In this document: positions 10,001-19,649 of the stretch, piece after piece | Layout: the number at the start of each line of letters is the position of its first letter | Position numbering within the stretch: the stretch's first letter is position 1 | Origin: Calocera cornea HHB12733 | Taxonomy: Eukaryota > Basidiomycota > Dacrymycetes > Dacrymycetales > Dacrymycetaceae | Direction of reading: 5' to 3' | DNA: 49,151 nt | Assembly (NCBI GenBank): GCA_001632435.1 | Contig: KV424055.1 | Location: 1 to 49,151 of the forward strand | Position numbers and translations under genes: made by a program | The notes under the pieces: model-generated | The model's database searches: none | Told to the model about the DNA's origin: nothing | The model's input: only the letters and a program-made list of their open reading frames with translations

Positions 10001-12540
10001 ATGCCGCCTCGGAAAGCTGCTGCTCCCCCGGTGCCCAGCACGAGGGCGACGCGTTCGCACACCGCTGCTGCTGGCGCTGCACCGGCTGTTCCTGCTGTTT
10101 CTGCGAATGGAGCAAACGGTGTAGATGGGATCGCGCCCAGTGCTTCGCCGACTAAGCGGCCGCTCGATGCCACGGCTGATGGTGATGATGACGAGGAGGA
10201 GGTGAAGGAGCCGCCTACGAAGAAGGCGCGTGCGGCGAGGGGGAAGAAGGCTGTTGTTGTTGCACCCGTCCCTGATGCTGTTCATGGGGATGTGAACGAC
10301 GATGCGAAGGACGTGGATATGCCCGATCAGGATGTGAAGGATGAGGAGGAAGTGGAGGAGGAGGTCAAGCCGTCTAAGGGCATAGGGAAAGGAAAGGGGA
10401 AGGGGAAGAAGACCGCTAAGGACGAAGAGGAGGAGGATGACAAGGATGCGGGCACGGGTGCGAAGGCTGATGGGCCAGTCGCGGATGGTACGTCAACCTT
10501 CTGAACGCATACATGTCCTCCATTAACTCAAATGCAGCTAAAGACGCGCCAGCAGCAGATGACAAGGCGGACGACAAGCCTGCCAAGATGAAGACTGTCG
10601 TCAAGCGCGGGAAGGCACCTGTTGACTCCGAGTCGTCCTACGTCAGTGCGTCGCCCAATCTGTCTTGCAGCCCCTGCTCCCCCCCTGACAGCATGTCCAG
10701 ACACGCACCAAGTCTACGTCGACGCCTCGGGCGAGGTGTACGACGGGATGCTGATGCAGACGAACATCGGGGTGAACGCGAACAAGTTCTACGCCCTCCA
10801 GCTCCTGCACACCGTCGGCAACGCCGGGTCGGCCATGCTGCACACGCGCTGGGGCAGGGTGGGCGAGAAGGGTGCGGCGCAGGATAAGGGCCCGTGGGCG
10901 GTCGCGCAGGCTGTGAACGAGTTCAAGAAGCAGTTCAGGAACAAGACGGGGTATGCGTGGGAGAGGAGGAAGGACGAGAAGGCCAAGCCGGGTGAGCTAG
11001 GAAAGAAACATATGTATGCGGCCCGCTGACACCCGGATTGCGCATATAGGGAAGTATGACTATGTTGGTGAGTCCTGGGCGCGCATATCTTCTCATTTGG
11101 TACTGATGACACCCCCAGAGCGTGACTTTGAAGCAGAGGAAGACGAAGAAGACGAGAAGGATAAGACTGATGGAAAGCCAAAAGTGAAGAAGGAAGCACC
11201 CAAGATCCCCGACAGCGCGCTCCCCACCGAATTGCAGAACCTGATGAAGCTCATATTCAATACCTCGTACATGAACGCCATGCTCTCCTCCTTCTCGTAC
11301 GATCAGAACAAGGCACCCCTCGGCAAGATGTCCAAGGCCACGTTGCTCAAGGGCTTTGGCGAGCTCAAAAAGATCAGCGAGGCCATCGCTGACCCTACGG
11401 CGCAGGCGGTGCTGGACCTTGGAGGACTGCGGAACGCGTGTGCGAGGTACAGCAACCAGTATTATACCTATATCCCACATGCGTTTGGCAGGATGGCGCC
11501 TACAATCATCGATAACCAGATATTGCTGCAGAGGGTAGGGTGCCCGCTAGGAGGACTGAGAAAGAATACTGATTAGGTGCGCAGGAGTTGGACCTAATCG
11601 ACACGCTGGGTGATATGGAGGTCGCGTCCAAGCTGCTCTCCGACTCCATGGCTCAGACCGAGGATGGCACGCCGATCCACCCGCTGGATGCGCAGCTCGC
11701 CGGGCTCGACCTGAAGCTCATTGAGCCTCTTCCCAAACAGGGAGCCGAGTTCGAGGCCGTCGCCAAGTACGCTCGGGACACTCATGGCACCACGCATCAT
11801 TTCGGCGCCGAGGTCGTTGATGTCTTCCGGGTAGAGCGGAAGGGCGAGAAGGAGGCTTGGGAGGCTGCTGGCTGGGATAAGCTCAGTGATGGCGACAGGA
11901 TGCTGCTATGGCACGGTGACTTCATTTCATATTGCGGTTGCTGAGAGACTCGTCTGACGATTACGCAGGCTCTCGCGCTACAAATTTTGGTGGGATCCTC
12001 AAGCAAGGCTTGCGTATTGCACCTCCCGAAGCACCCGTCTCGGGCTACATGTTCGGCAAGGGCGTCTACTTTGCGGATATGATGTCCAAGTCGGCCGGGT
12101 ATTGTCACTCGCACTTGTCCGATAGGACGGGTTTACTGCTACTCTGCGAGGTTGCCGCTAAGCCGTTCTTGGAGCTCACTGGGGCCGACTACAATGCTGG
12201 AGACAAGTGTTCTGGAGCGAAGGCGCTGTGCGTCTACCTCGTCCGGGATGAAGCTCATGCTTACGGTTCTCATAGTGCGACAAAGGGACTGGGTCGTATT
12301 GCCCCTGCTAAGTGGGTGGATGCCGGGGACAACCTTGGCTGGGACGACCTCAAGGGCACACTGATGCCTGGAGGACCGGGAGAGCCCGTCAACACACAAA
12401 ATGTCAGCTTGATGTACAACGAAGTATGCCTCTCTAGCTTACCCTACAGATATCATGTGCTGACTGTTCCCACGCAGTATATCGTCTACCAACCGCATCA
12501 GATTAGGGTGAGGTACTTGCTGAGGTGCAAGCTCGGCTGA
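10001..12540 (+). CDS. poly(ADP-ribose) polymerase, PARP2-type (WGR + PRD + catalytic)
   Basis: Eight exons: 10001-10487, 10538-10645, 10701-10991, 11050-11067, 11119-11534, 11585-11915, 11969-12423 and 12478-12540. All junctions are GT-AG and the total is 2,169 nt (722 aa). The first ~195 residues are disordered, with basic and acidic runs and KRP/KKAR patches that could be nuclear localisation signals. A WGR domain follows (QVYVDASGEVYDGML ... RWGRVGEKG), then the helical regulatory domain (LPTELQNLMKLIF) and the ADP-ribosyltransferase fold. The H-Y-E triad is intact: about His550 (LLWHGSRATN), Tyr584 (GKGVYFAD) and Glu702 (NEYIVYQ). It transfers ADP-ribose from NAD+ to proteins, typically at DNA breaks. 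There are no zinc fingers or BRCT domain, so it is PARP2/3-like rather than PARP1-like. Exon 4 is only 18 nt. Confidence 0.93.
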
Positions 12541-14349
12541 GAGGACCATCTGTATTCAATTTCACGTTGCTACAACACGTCTACCTGCTCCATATTCCCT
12601 TATCGATAGCTCCTATACCTGCCCGGCGTAATAAACCAAAACCTGCTCACGGGCCACCAATCAGTAACCACCACCGACCTCCGTTGCCGAGTCCAATGCT
12701 GCATGTTGCCCATAGAGTGCGTATGCTGTGAGCCGCTCTCCGTGGTTCTGAACCTGTGTGGTTGACTGGAGAACGCAATAGTGGATAGTTAGTGAACAAA
12801 GTGAAGTTCTGGCGGTGGCTCAAGCATGGCAGGGCCTGGATTGCTTCTGTCTTCGTACTCGCATAACTGGTCTTCAGTCAAAATCGCGAAACGAATTTTG
12901 ACCAAGTTCTGCTGTGCTCTGGCCCGCTTGCAGGCAACTCATTGCAGCTAGGGGTCTCTCTCTCTTTCTCCTCCTCCTCCTCCTGGAAGAGCTGACCTGC
13001 ACCGGACATACGCACGACGTAGGCAATTGAATAATGTAACTCAAGTCTCCAGGAGGGAAAAGGGTGGGGTCGGGGCTGTTCAAGTCGATTCGCTGGTTGA
13101 CCAGGCTGGGTTCCAGACTCAGAGCTACAATCAGTGCGCGTGTACTAGGAGCATGAGGGGCAGGGACCAACGGTTGCCTTGAGACAAATTTCTAACTTGT
13201 CGAACATAATGTGATAATTCGGGTCGGCGATGAACACATCAGTGAGGTTATGGAAGTTGTCGCCGTTGAATTTGTGCGTCATTCTTTTAGCATCTGTCTC
13301 GTCTATGTAGCGGCCAATCAAGGTGAGACATGCGGAGGCCCATTCGGTCTGAGATTGTCCGTCAACACGCGGTCTGGGATGTCATGTATAGTTGTACCTT
13401 GCCCTCTTGGTGAAGTTTGCTAGGGATGCCGCGTCTCAAGATATGACACAGTTCGACGTGGCGGGAGGGGGTTGTTCCGTGGATTGCAGGGTCATATTGA
13501 GATTCAGGTGCGTTCCAGTCGAGGGCACCGGTGAAGATGCAGCAGTTGCGCTCACGTTGCAGAGCCTAACGCAGGGGTAAGCTTGCCATGCTGCTGATCG
13601 AAGCCTGGTGGACGCACCAACGAGTCACTGTTCCTGTGCTCAGGGGTCCAGCTACCAGGAGTGCCTGGATCTCATTCTTTGTAAGAGTGGATGCCCCGGC
13701 CCTCGCCAACTCTTACAAAGCACTGCCCGTACGGTACTTTCTCGAGGGGCACATTGTGTACGAGTCGCGAGGATGATGCCATCCGCCGTGAGTGGTATTG
13801 ACATTGGCGTATGTACATTGACATGGAATGTTCTGTGATGAATGACGGATTTGGGTGGCTGACGGATACCTTACAAATATGGTCGATCAGCCAAGTTTCA
13901 GAATGTAACAGGGGTTCCTTCAGCTCCTTTGACCTCTTAACGTGTCAAGGAACGTTCCAGAACTGACTTCCTGTGCGACTCAACTCAGTCGCAGGCGTGC
14001 AGGATCCGGACGCTCAATGCACTCCATTTCAATCCCCGCACGAGCGCTTGTTCGCACCGTGCTCATGAGCCGCCGGTGAGATCGTCGGCCAGTCGGACGA
14101 TGACTCGCCTCATTTTCTTCCGCCCCAAAGGCTCCAAAAAACTGCACCGCCGTGCGGATTACTACTGAGGCAAAAAGCTGGTGGCCGAGTACCGCATCGG
14201 TCGCAGCCTCATTTCCTGGTTGTTGCGGTGACTGGACCAGGGATTATGACTCAGCTGTGGCACACTTCAATTGCACTCCGTAACCCACGGTCGCCTGGAC
14301 CATGATGGCCGGCATCTTGACGGAAGCTTGCCCAACCCCCTCCGCTGCG
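12541..14349. other. gene-poor intergenic region
   Basis: About 1.8 kb with no recognisable protein or RNA gene on either strand. It contains a CT-rich run at about 12955-12985. It ends at the left edge of the long-TIR element. Confidence 0.5.
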
Positions 14350-14352
14350 GGT

Positions 14353-14712
14353 GCACCTGTGGCACACACCAATAGGGTCCCCAGAGGGGGTCAAAATGCG
14401 CTCCGTGTCCCGGCCTCCGAGGGGTCCCCTTAGGAGTATGTTGTTGCCAGATTGCACGCGTCAAGACCTCCCTAATTTGGTAAGGTCTCCGGCAGGGTGT
14501 ATTGTGCCCGATCCATGGTCATGTGCCCACACATGATCATGTCGCGTCAAAATCAAGTACCCTAGATTGTGTCATCATGCTTAGCCAATGCACACTTGTC
14601 CGTCCGTCCCTCTGCAAAGGCACGGAATCCGTGTTGTTTGCCACTATTTCTTGAATAAAACAATCAACACACAACCGATTCAGTCCAAATCTCCCGGAAA
14701 CTGCAGCTATAC
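14353..14712 (+). repeat. left 360-bp terminal inverted repeat
   Basis: Begins GCACCTGTGGCACACACC and ends GCAGCTATAC. It includes the palindrome ACATGATCATGT at 14531-14542. It pairs with 15546-15905 with two mismatches. Confidence 0.95.
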
Positions 14713-14916
14713 TACTAGGCTTCAGGCTGTGCAAAGTACCTGGAAAATAAATAGTTTTTTCTATCTATAGTTATAATATTACTCCATTTCTCCATTCACA
14801 CTCTTGTGACACTCTATAGCATACATCTGCTTAATGATTACAATTAGTTAAGAGTGTGGAAAGATGTCTAAGCCTTATTACAGCAATTTGCCATGTGTTA
14901 TTAGGCATGTGATGCT

Positions 14917-14936
14917 GTCATGATCATGATCATGAC
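14917..14936. repeat. 20-bp perfect palindrome in the element core
   Basis: GTCATGATCATGATCATGAC equals its own reverse complement. Its outer GTCATG/CATGAC arms match those of the second palindrome at 15431-15450. Confidence 0.9.
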
Positions 14937-15430
14937 CAGGTACTCACATGCCTTCAAACAACAAAAATACAGTATTAAAATATTTATTACTGCTCTGTCT
15001 GCAGAGTTTCAATGAGATAGCACATCTATGACAATACCTGAGACCGCTCTGAGGCTTTGTTGGATGTTTGTGTGCCCAGAAAATGTTGCCCATAATTGTT
15101 TGACCATGGGTATAAAGAACTTAACGCAAATAGATGTTGTGTAGTACACTGATAAGACAGTAAACCTTAGCATACTAGTGCTTTGTAAAGCCTGCCCACC
15201 AAAGGCTCTTACAGGATGCCCCATATGTTTTTGGAGCCATTGTGCATGATATCAATGCAATATTCGAGAATCACAGCATCTGGTTTCTGGACACAAAATG
15301 TGAAGCTGTATATTGGGTATACTTGGACCATTACAAGCTACTTTTTAGACTTATTCTGCACTTAAAAACTGTCTATAATCATGCTTGTCCATATGTCTCT
15401 GAATGTTTACAGACTTTCTATATGCAATGT

Positions 15431-15450
15431 GTCATGTTCATGAACATGAC
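15431..15450. repeat. second 20-bp perfect palindrome in the element core
   Basis: GTCATGTTCATGAACATGAC equals its own reverse complement. It lies about 95 bp inside the right TIR. It could form a hairpin or bind a dimeric protein; neither is shown. Confidence 0.9.
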
Positions 15451-15545
15451 TGTGATCTCAATGCAATGTTGAATTGTTGTATTGCAGATTGCATACAAAA
15501 CAAAGCTGAAACCATATTTCAATTACAACTCTGCCTTAGGTAATG

Positions 15546-15905
15546 GTATAGCTGCAGTTTCCGGGAGATTTGGACTGAATCGGTTGTGTGTTGATTGTTT
15601 TATTCAAGAAATAGTGGCAAACAACACGGATTCCGTGCCTTTGCAGAGGGACGGATGGACAAGTGTGCATTGGCTAAGCATGATGACACAATCTAGGGTA
15701 CTTGATTTTGACGCGACATGATCATGTGTGGGCACATGACCATGGATCAGGCACAATACACCCTGCCGGAGACCTTACCAAATTAGGGAGGTCTTGACGC
15801 GTGCAATCTGGCAACAACATACTCCTAAGGGGACCCCTCGGAGGCCGGGACACGGAGCGCATTTTGACCCCCTCTGGGGACCCTATTGGTGTGTGCCACA
15901 GGTGC
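15546..15905 (-). repeat. right 360-bp terminal inverted repeat
   Basis: Reverse complement of 14353-14712. The two differences are the CpG positions in CCGATCC (CTGATCC here) and GTCCGTCC (GTCCATCC here). The palindrome ACATGATCATGT is at 15716-15727. Confidence 0.95.
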
Positions 15906-15912
15906 CGCTGCG

Positions 15913-17806
15913 CCGAAATGAATCCGGGGGTGGCGGTGCATCATATCTGTATTAGTAAGGGTGTGTTTTCAGCCTTGCTTTGTGATGTGATGATCAGAAG
16001 CACGCACCATGCAGCACACGAAGCAGTCCAGTGCGTAGCGCTCAGAACAGTACAGTATTGGGCTGACGGCATCCGCGCTCCATTTCGCGCCGTCTTTGCA
16101 CGCTCGGAAGACGCGCTCACTCCTCAGCGCTGATCGACATCGGCGAGGAATTGCGCAATTAGGACCGGAATGGGTGCGGCGCAATGTCCAGTGTCTGGGC
16201 GCCTCTCATGCCCACCTCGTCGTCGGAGGAGGAGGGAGGCGATCCTGTCCTCACCCGCCGGATTATCCACAAACCGCGCCAAGCCTCCCCTCCTCCCTGA
16301 CAGCTGGCGCCGGAGCACCGGCCGGCGGGCCGGAGGGGAGGGGAGGGAAGGCTCTTAACGACTTTGTTCTGCGTGCTCGGTGCTCGGTGCTTGGTGCCTG
16401 GGCTCGGCTCGGCGCGCGGGTCCCGAACCACTACAGTATCTACGCAAAACAGGTGGTGGGAGGCGCGCTGGACCCCGATCTGATCAACAAGGAAATCGAG
16501 TGAGCAGCTCATTCGCCCCTGTTCCCGCCGTCTCGCCAGAGTTCCTCGCGCTGCACAGGGCGTGTGCGATAGGCGATAGATGCCCACCTTTCCGGTGCAG
16601 GCGCTCCCGGGGAGGGAAGAGAGGGACCGCGCTGAGCCGGACACTGGCAGGGGCGACACTGTACACGGAGCGGCGATGGGATTTCTTCACAGGCTATCTG
16701 TCGGGCATCGCTGTTGAGGTCTACTAGCATGTTACTGTATCGGACCGGTGCCCTCATTGTCGGTCGTATCTAGATGATACAAACACCGTACATACAGTAT
16801 ATTCCCATGTTGCAGCAGCAGAAAGGACGCAGCGCGTTACTAGGATCATGCCCCATTAACCTCCTTGCGCTCGGTGTTCTGCACCGGTTTACGGATATTC
16901 ACCGCGCTCTGGGAGCGACGGTGCAGAAGGTGATGCTGTCGCAGAGCAATAGTGTGTGTGCTCGTGGCTCGTGATCCAGCCCGGCGAAATTTCTAGAGTC
17001 GCAGGGCCCGGGGAAGCAGTGCGCGCTTTGTAAGCGACCGCCTTAGCAAGCAAAGCAAAGCAGAGCAAAGCGCGACACGAAACGGGACGACGACGATCGG
17101 TGAGCCGGCCATGCATGCATGGGCGCTTCTGCGCACAGTAGTATCTCTGCTCTGGCCCGTCAGCCAGATCCGGGCGGGGAGCTGACTCGTCCTGACTCGC
17201 CGTACAAATATCTGCAGCTGAGAATCCTTCCCCTCGCCGACAGATCCGATCCCCCTCAGACACCGGTACCGCTCGCATCGCGCCCGTCGCCCCGCCCACC
17301 CGCCGCCCAGTCCAGCCCATCCTCCCTGACGGGCAAGGTCATCTGAGATCCTCCCCCTCCTCCTCCTCCTCCTCTGCGCCCGGCTTCGGCTCGAAATCCC
17401 GTGCCTCCGCCCCTGCGCAGTTGTCCGTGCCGAGCAGTGCCAGCCGCGGCCGCAGCTCAGACCTCATCAGGGTCCCGTGAAGAGGCCCGTCCAGTCGGTC
17501 CCCGTCCGCCCGCCGAGTGACTCGTCCGCGGTGGGGGCATCGCTCCGTGAAGGTGATCCACGGGCGTGTACTGTGTCCCGCTATTCTTGGCTCTGCCAAT
17601 AGGCGCTCTCTGCCAAGCGCGTGTGACTCCCCTCGCATCACCTGCCCATCCCTCCCTGCTCACTGCTCCCTGCTCACTGATCACTGATCACCGATAGCCT
17701 CCCACCGCGCTGACCACACCCCGGCACAGGCTATAAGCAGCCCTAGTTTACTGACTCCTTCCTGTAAGTTGCCCCCCAGCCCCCAAGCCCCGAAGCAGCC
17801 ACTCAC
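15913..17806. other. gene-poor GC-rich intergenic region
   Basis: No supported gene. An open plus-strand frame (16096-16503) ends NHYSIYAKQVVGGALDPDL, followed by a GTGAGC donor-like site. I do not recognise it and do not call it. The last few hundred bases are the arrestin promoter. Confidence 0.45.
17732..17737 (+). promoter_or_regulatory. TATA-like box of the arrestin gene
   Basis: TATAAG lies 70 bp upstream of the ATG at 17807, which supports that ATG rather than the internal one at 17951. Confidence 0.45.
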
Positions 17807-19159
17807 ATGTCGCGTCCGCAGAACCCAACGTACTACGCGGTGACGCGCGAACGGGGCCGCATCCCGCACTCGTCCAACGCCGGCCTCCTCGCGCCGCCCT
17901 ACTCGCCCCTCCCGCTCGCCGCCCACCCGCACTCGCACCACGTGCGCAAGATGGCGACACAGGACGTCGAGGTCCTGCCCGCCTACTCCCCCGAGTCGCT
18001 CCCCCCGCTCTACACCCCCCGCTCGCACGACGCAGGCCCCTCAAAGCCCCGCCAGCACTACCTCTTCGGCGGCGGCAAGGCCTGCCTCGACCTCGGCCCC
18101 CGCGTCCATGACACGCCCCACCCCGCGTACGGCAAGAACGACCCCGTCGAGGGACGCGTCTTCTTCCCCGCCCGCACGCCCAAGGTCACCCGCGTCACAG
18201 TCAAACTCGAGGCGACCCTCCTGCACCTCGTGACCGAGCGCGGCCTCCCAGCAGGGCACGACGAGCGCGTGCTCTTCACCGTCGAGCGCGAGCTGTTCGC
18301 CCCCGCCCAGCCAACAGAACTCGACGCCGCCGCCTCCTTCCCCTTCTCGCTCGACCTCCCGGACCTCGTCGACATCGACGGCGAGCACTTCCCCCTCCCG
18401 CCCTCGGGCAAGTGGTTCCACCCGGGCGTCGTCGCCGAGGTCTCCTACCGCGTCACGGCCGACATCTCGCGCAAGGGCCTGGGCCGACACGAGCGGCTCG
18501 AGGCGGACGTGCTCTACCTCCCCAAAACGCGCGCGGTCAAGGTGCTCCCCATGTCGTGGGGCCTGAGCCCGAACGACGCCAAGCGCGAGCACATCGACAT
18601 GACCAACTGGGCCACGATCCCGCTGAAGCCACACTGGCCCAAAGCGCTCGCCGGGCGCGAGCCCGCCGTGCCGCTCACGGCCGAGCTCCGCCTGCCCAGC
18701 TGCTTCTTCTCCGGCTACCCGCCCCTCTCCTTCCACATCCACCTCGAGATCCCCGAGGACGCGCCGCACCACGCCCAGGTCGACCTCCACGCGCTCTCCA
18801 TCGACATCCACCTCGTGCGCCAGGTCAGCATCGCCGCGCGCGGCGGGGCGAGCACGACGGAGAGCATCGTGGGCAAGATGTGCGTGTACACGGAGCGCAG
18901 CACGCCGACGAGCCGCGACATCTGGGGCAAGATCGGCTGCGCCGTCGACGGCCAGGAGGCTTCCTGGAACCTCGCCAAGCTCGTACAGGTCATGCACGCC
19001 GCAAAGGTCGACATCCGGCCCCCGCCCCATCTCGAGCACACCGTGCCGTCGTTCATGCACCGGCAGCGCGTGTGGATGAACACCGACGACTGGGCGGACG
19101 ACGCGCCCGAGCGGGAGGGCCCTGCCCTGGGCCTCTACCGTCGACTCGCTGCCATCTGA
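17807..19159 (+). CDS. arrestin-like protein with PPxY motif (alpha-arrestin type)
   Basis: A single exon encodes 450 residues. Residues 1-80 are disordered and carry PY-type motifs: APPY near 29-32, LPAY at 57-60 and PPLY at 66-69. PPxY motifs are the usual docking sites for WW domains of Rsp5/Nedd4 ubiquitin ligases. From about residue 84 the sequence is beta-rich and arrestin-like: an N-lobe (DPVEGRVFFPARTPKVTRVTVKLEA, cut short here to its first strands), a strand pattern around WFHPGVVAEVSYRVTADI, and a C-lobe around LSFHIHLEIPEDA. By family knowledge it would recruit the ligase to plasma-membrane or endosomal cargo; the cargo is unknown. Codon use is extremely C-ending, unlike the F-box clusters. 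It converges with SLY1. Confidence 0.78.
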   Translation: MSRPQNPTYYAVTRERGRIPHSSNAGLLAPPYSPLPLAAHPHSHHVRKMATQDVEVLPAYSPESLPPLYTPRSHDAGPSKPRQHYLFGGGKACLDLGPRVHDTPHPAYGKNDPVEGRVFFPARTPKVTRVTVKLEATLLHLVTERGLPAGHDERVLFTVERELFAPAQPTELDAAASFPFSLDLPDLVDIDGEHFPLPPSGKWFHPGVVAEVSYRVTADISRKGLGRHERLEADVLYLPKTRAVKVLPMSWGLSPNDAKREHIDMTNWATIPLKPHWPKALAGREPAVPLTAELRLPSCFFSGYPPLSFHIHLEIPEDAPHHAQVDLHALSIDIHLVRQVSIAARGGASTTESIVGKMCVYTERSTPTSRDIWGKIGCAVDGQEASWNLAKLVQVMHAAKVDIRPPPHLEHTVPSFMHRQRVWMNTDDWADDAPEREGPALGLYRRLAAI

Positions 19160-19649
19160 TCGCGATGCTCTCCATTCCCGGCTTCCGTTTCCTGTTTCCT
19201 GTTTTCCCCCTCTGTCTCCGTCCCTCTGGGTTTCCGGTCTTGCAATGATTACCATTCTCCGGCGGGCCGATGATCCTGCCAAGCAATAACGACATGCCAC
19301 AGCTCCTAATACGCCTCATGCCTGGGTTTCCGACTGAGAAAAAGGCTCCAACTGTATCTTACTATCGCATGCAGGGGTGGAAGGGACGTGTCGTCCTGGG
19401 GTGCCTCAACGGCGCCCCGAACCAAAAGTATTTTAGCGAATACTACTAGTTATTGTAGCTCTGTGACCCTTTGCTGGGTGCTAATGAATAATAAACAATT
19501 CAAAGACCCCAAATTTCGCTATGATTGCCCCGTCCAGCCACATAGGCTTGATTCAGGCACCGTGGTCGCCGAACCCTGAGACAATAATGCAGGGGGCAAG
19601 GCGAAGCCGAAATGAGAATGGTCTGACATTGCCAAGCGGGCTCGTCTAT
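19160..19649. other. convergent 3' intergenic region
   Basis: 490 bp between the stops of the arrestin and SLY1 genes. AT-rich stretches (19430-19510) probably hold transcript ends. No gene seen. Confidence 0.5.

Larger units (their letters stand above)
14350..15905. mobile_element. non-autonomous DNA transposon with 360-bp TIRs
   Basis: The segments 14353-14712 and 15546-15905 are inverted copies of the same 360-bp sequence. They have no indels and only two mismatches that I could find, both C/T differences at CpG sites. An 8-bp duplication CCGCTGCG flanks the element (14342-14349 and 15905-15912), with 3-4 bp of ambiguity at the left edge. The 833-bp core is AT-rich and encodes nothing resembling a transposase. 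Long TIRs with an 8-bp duplication suggest a Mutator-like or hAT-like non-autonomous element; I favour Mutator-like. The near-identity of the TIRs means recent insertion. Confidence 0.88.

Noticed and set aside
15482..16133. Small proteins encoded in the long TIRs
   Set aside because: The same frames appear in both inverted copies only because the TIRs are identical. Nothing resembles a transposase.
16096..16503. 135-codon open frame ending in a donor-like GTGAGC
   Set aside because: GC-rich DNA makes long chance frames common, and no domain or neighbouring exon supports it.
17784..19300. Long minus-strand open frame antisense to the arrestin gene
   Set aside because: It mirrors strongly C-ending codons of the sense gene and has no family-like sequence.
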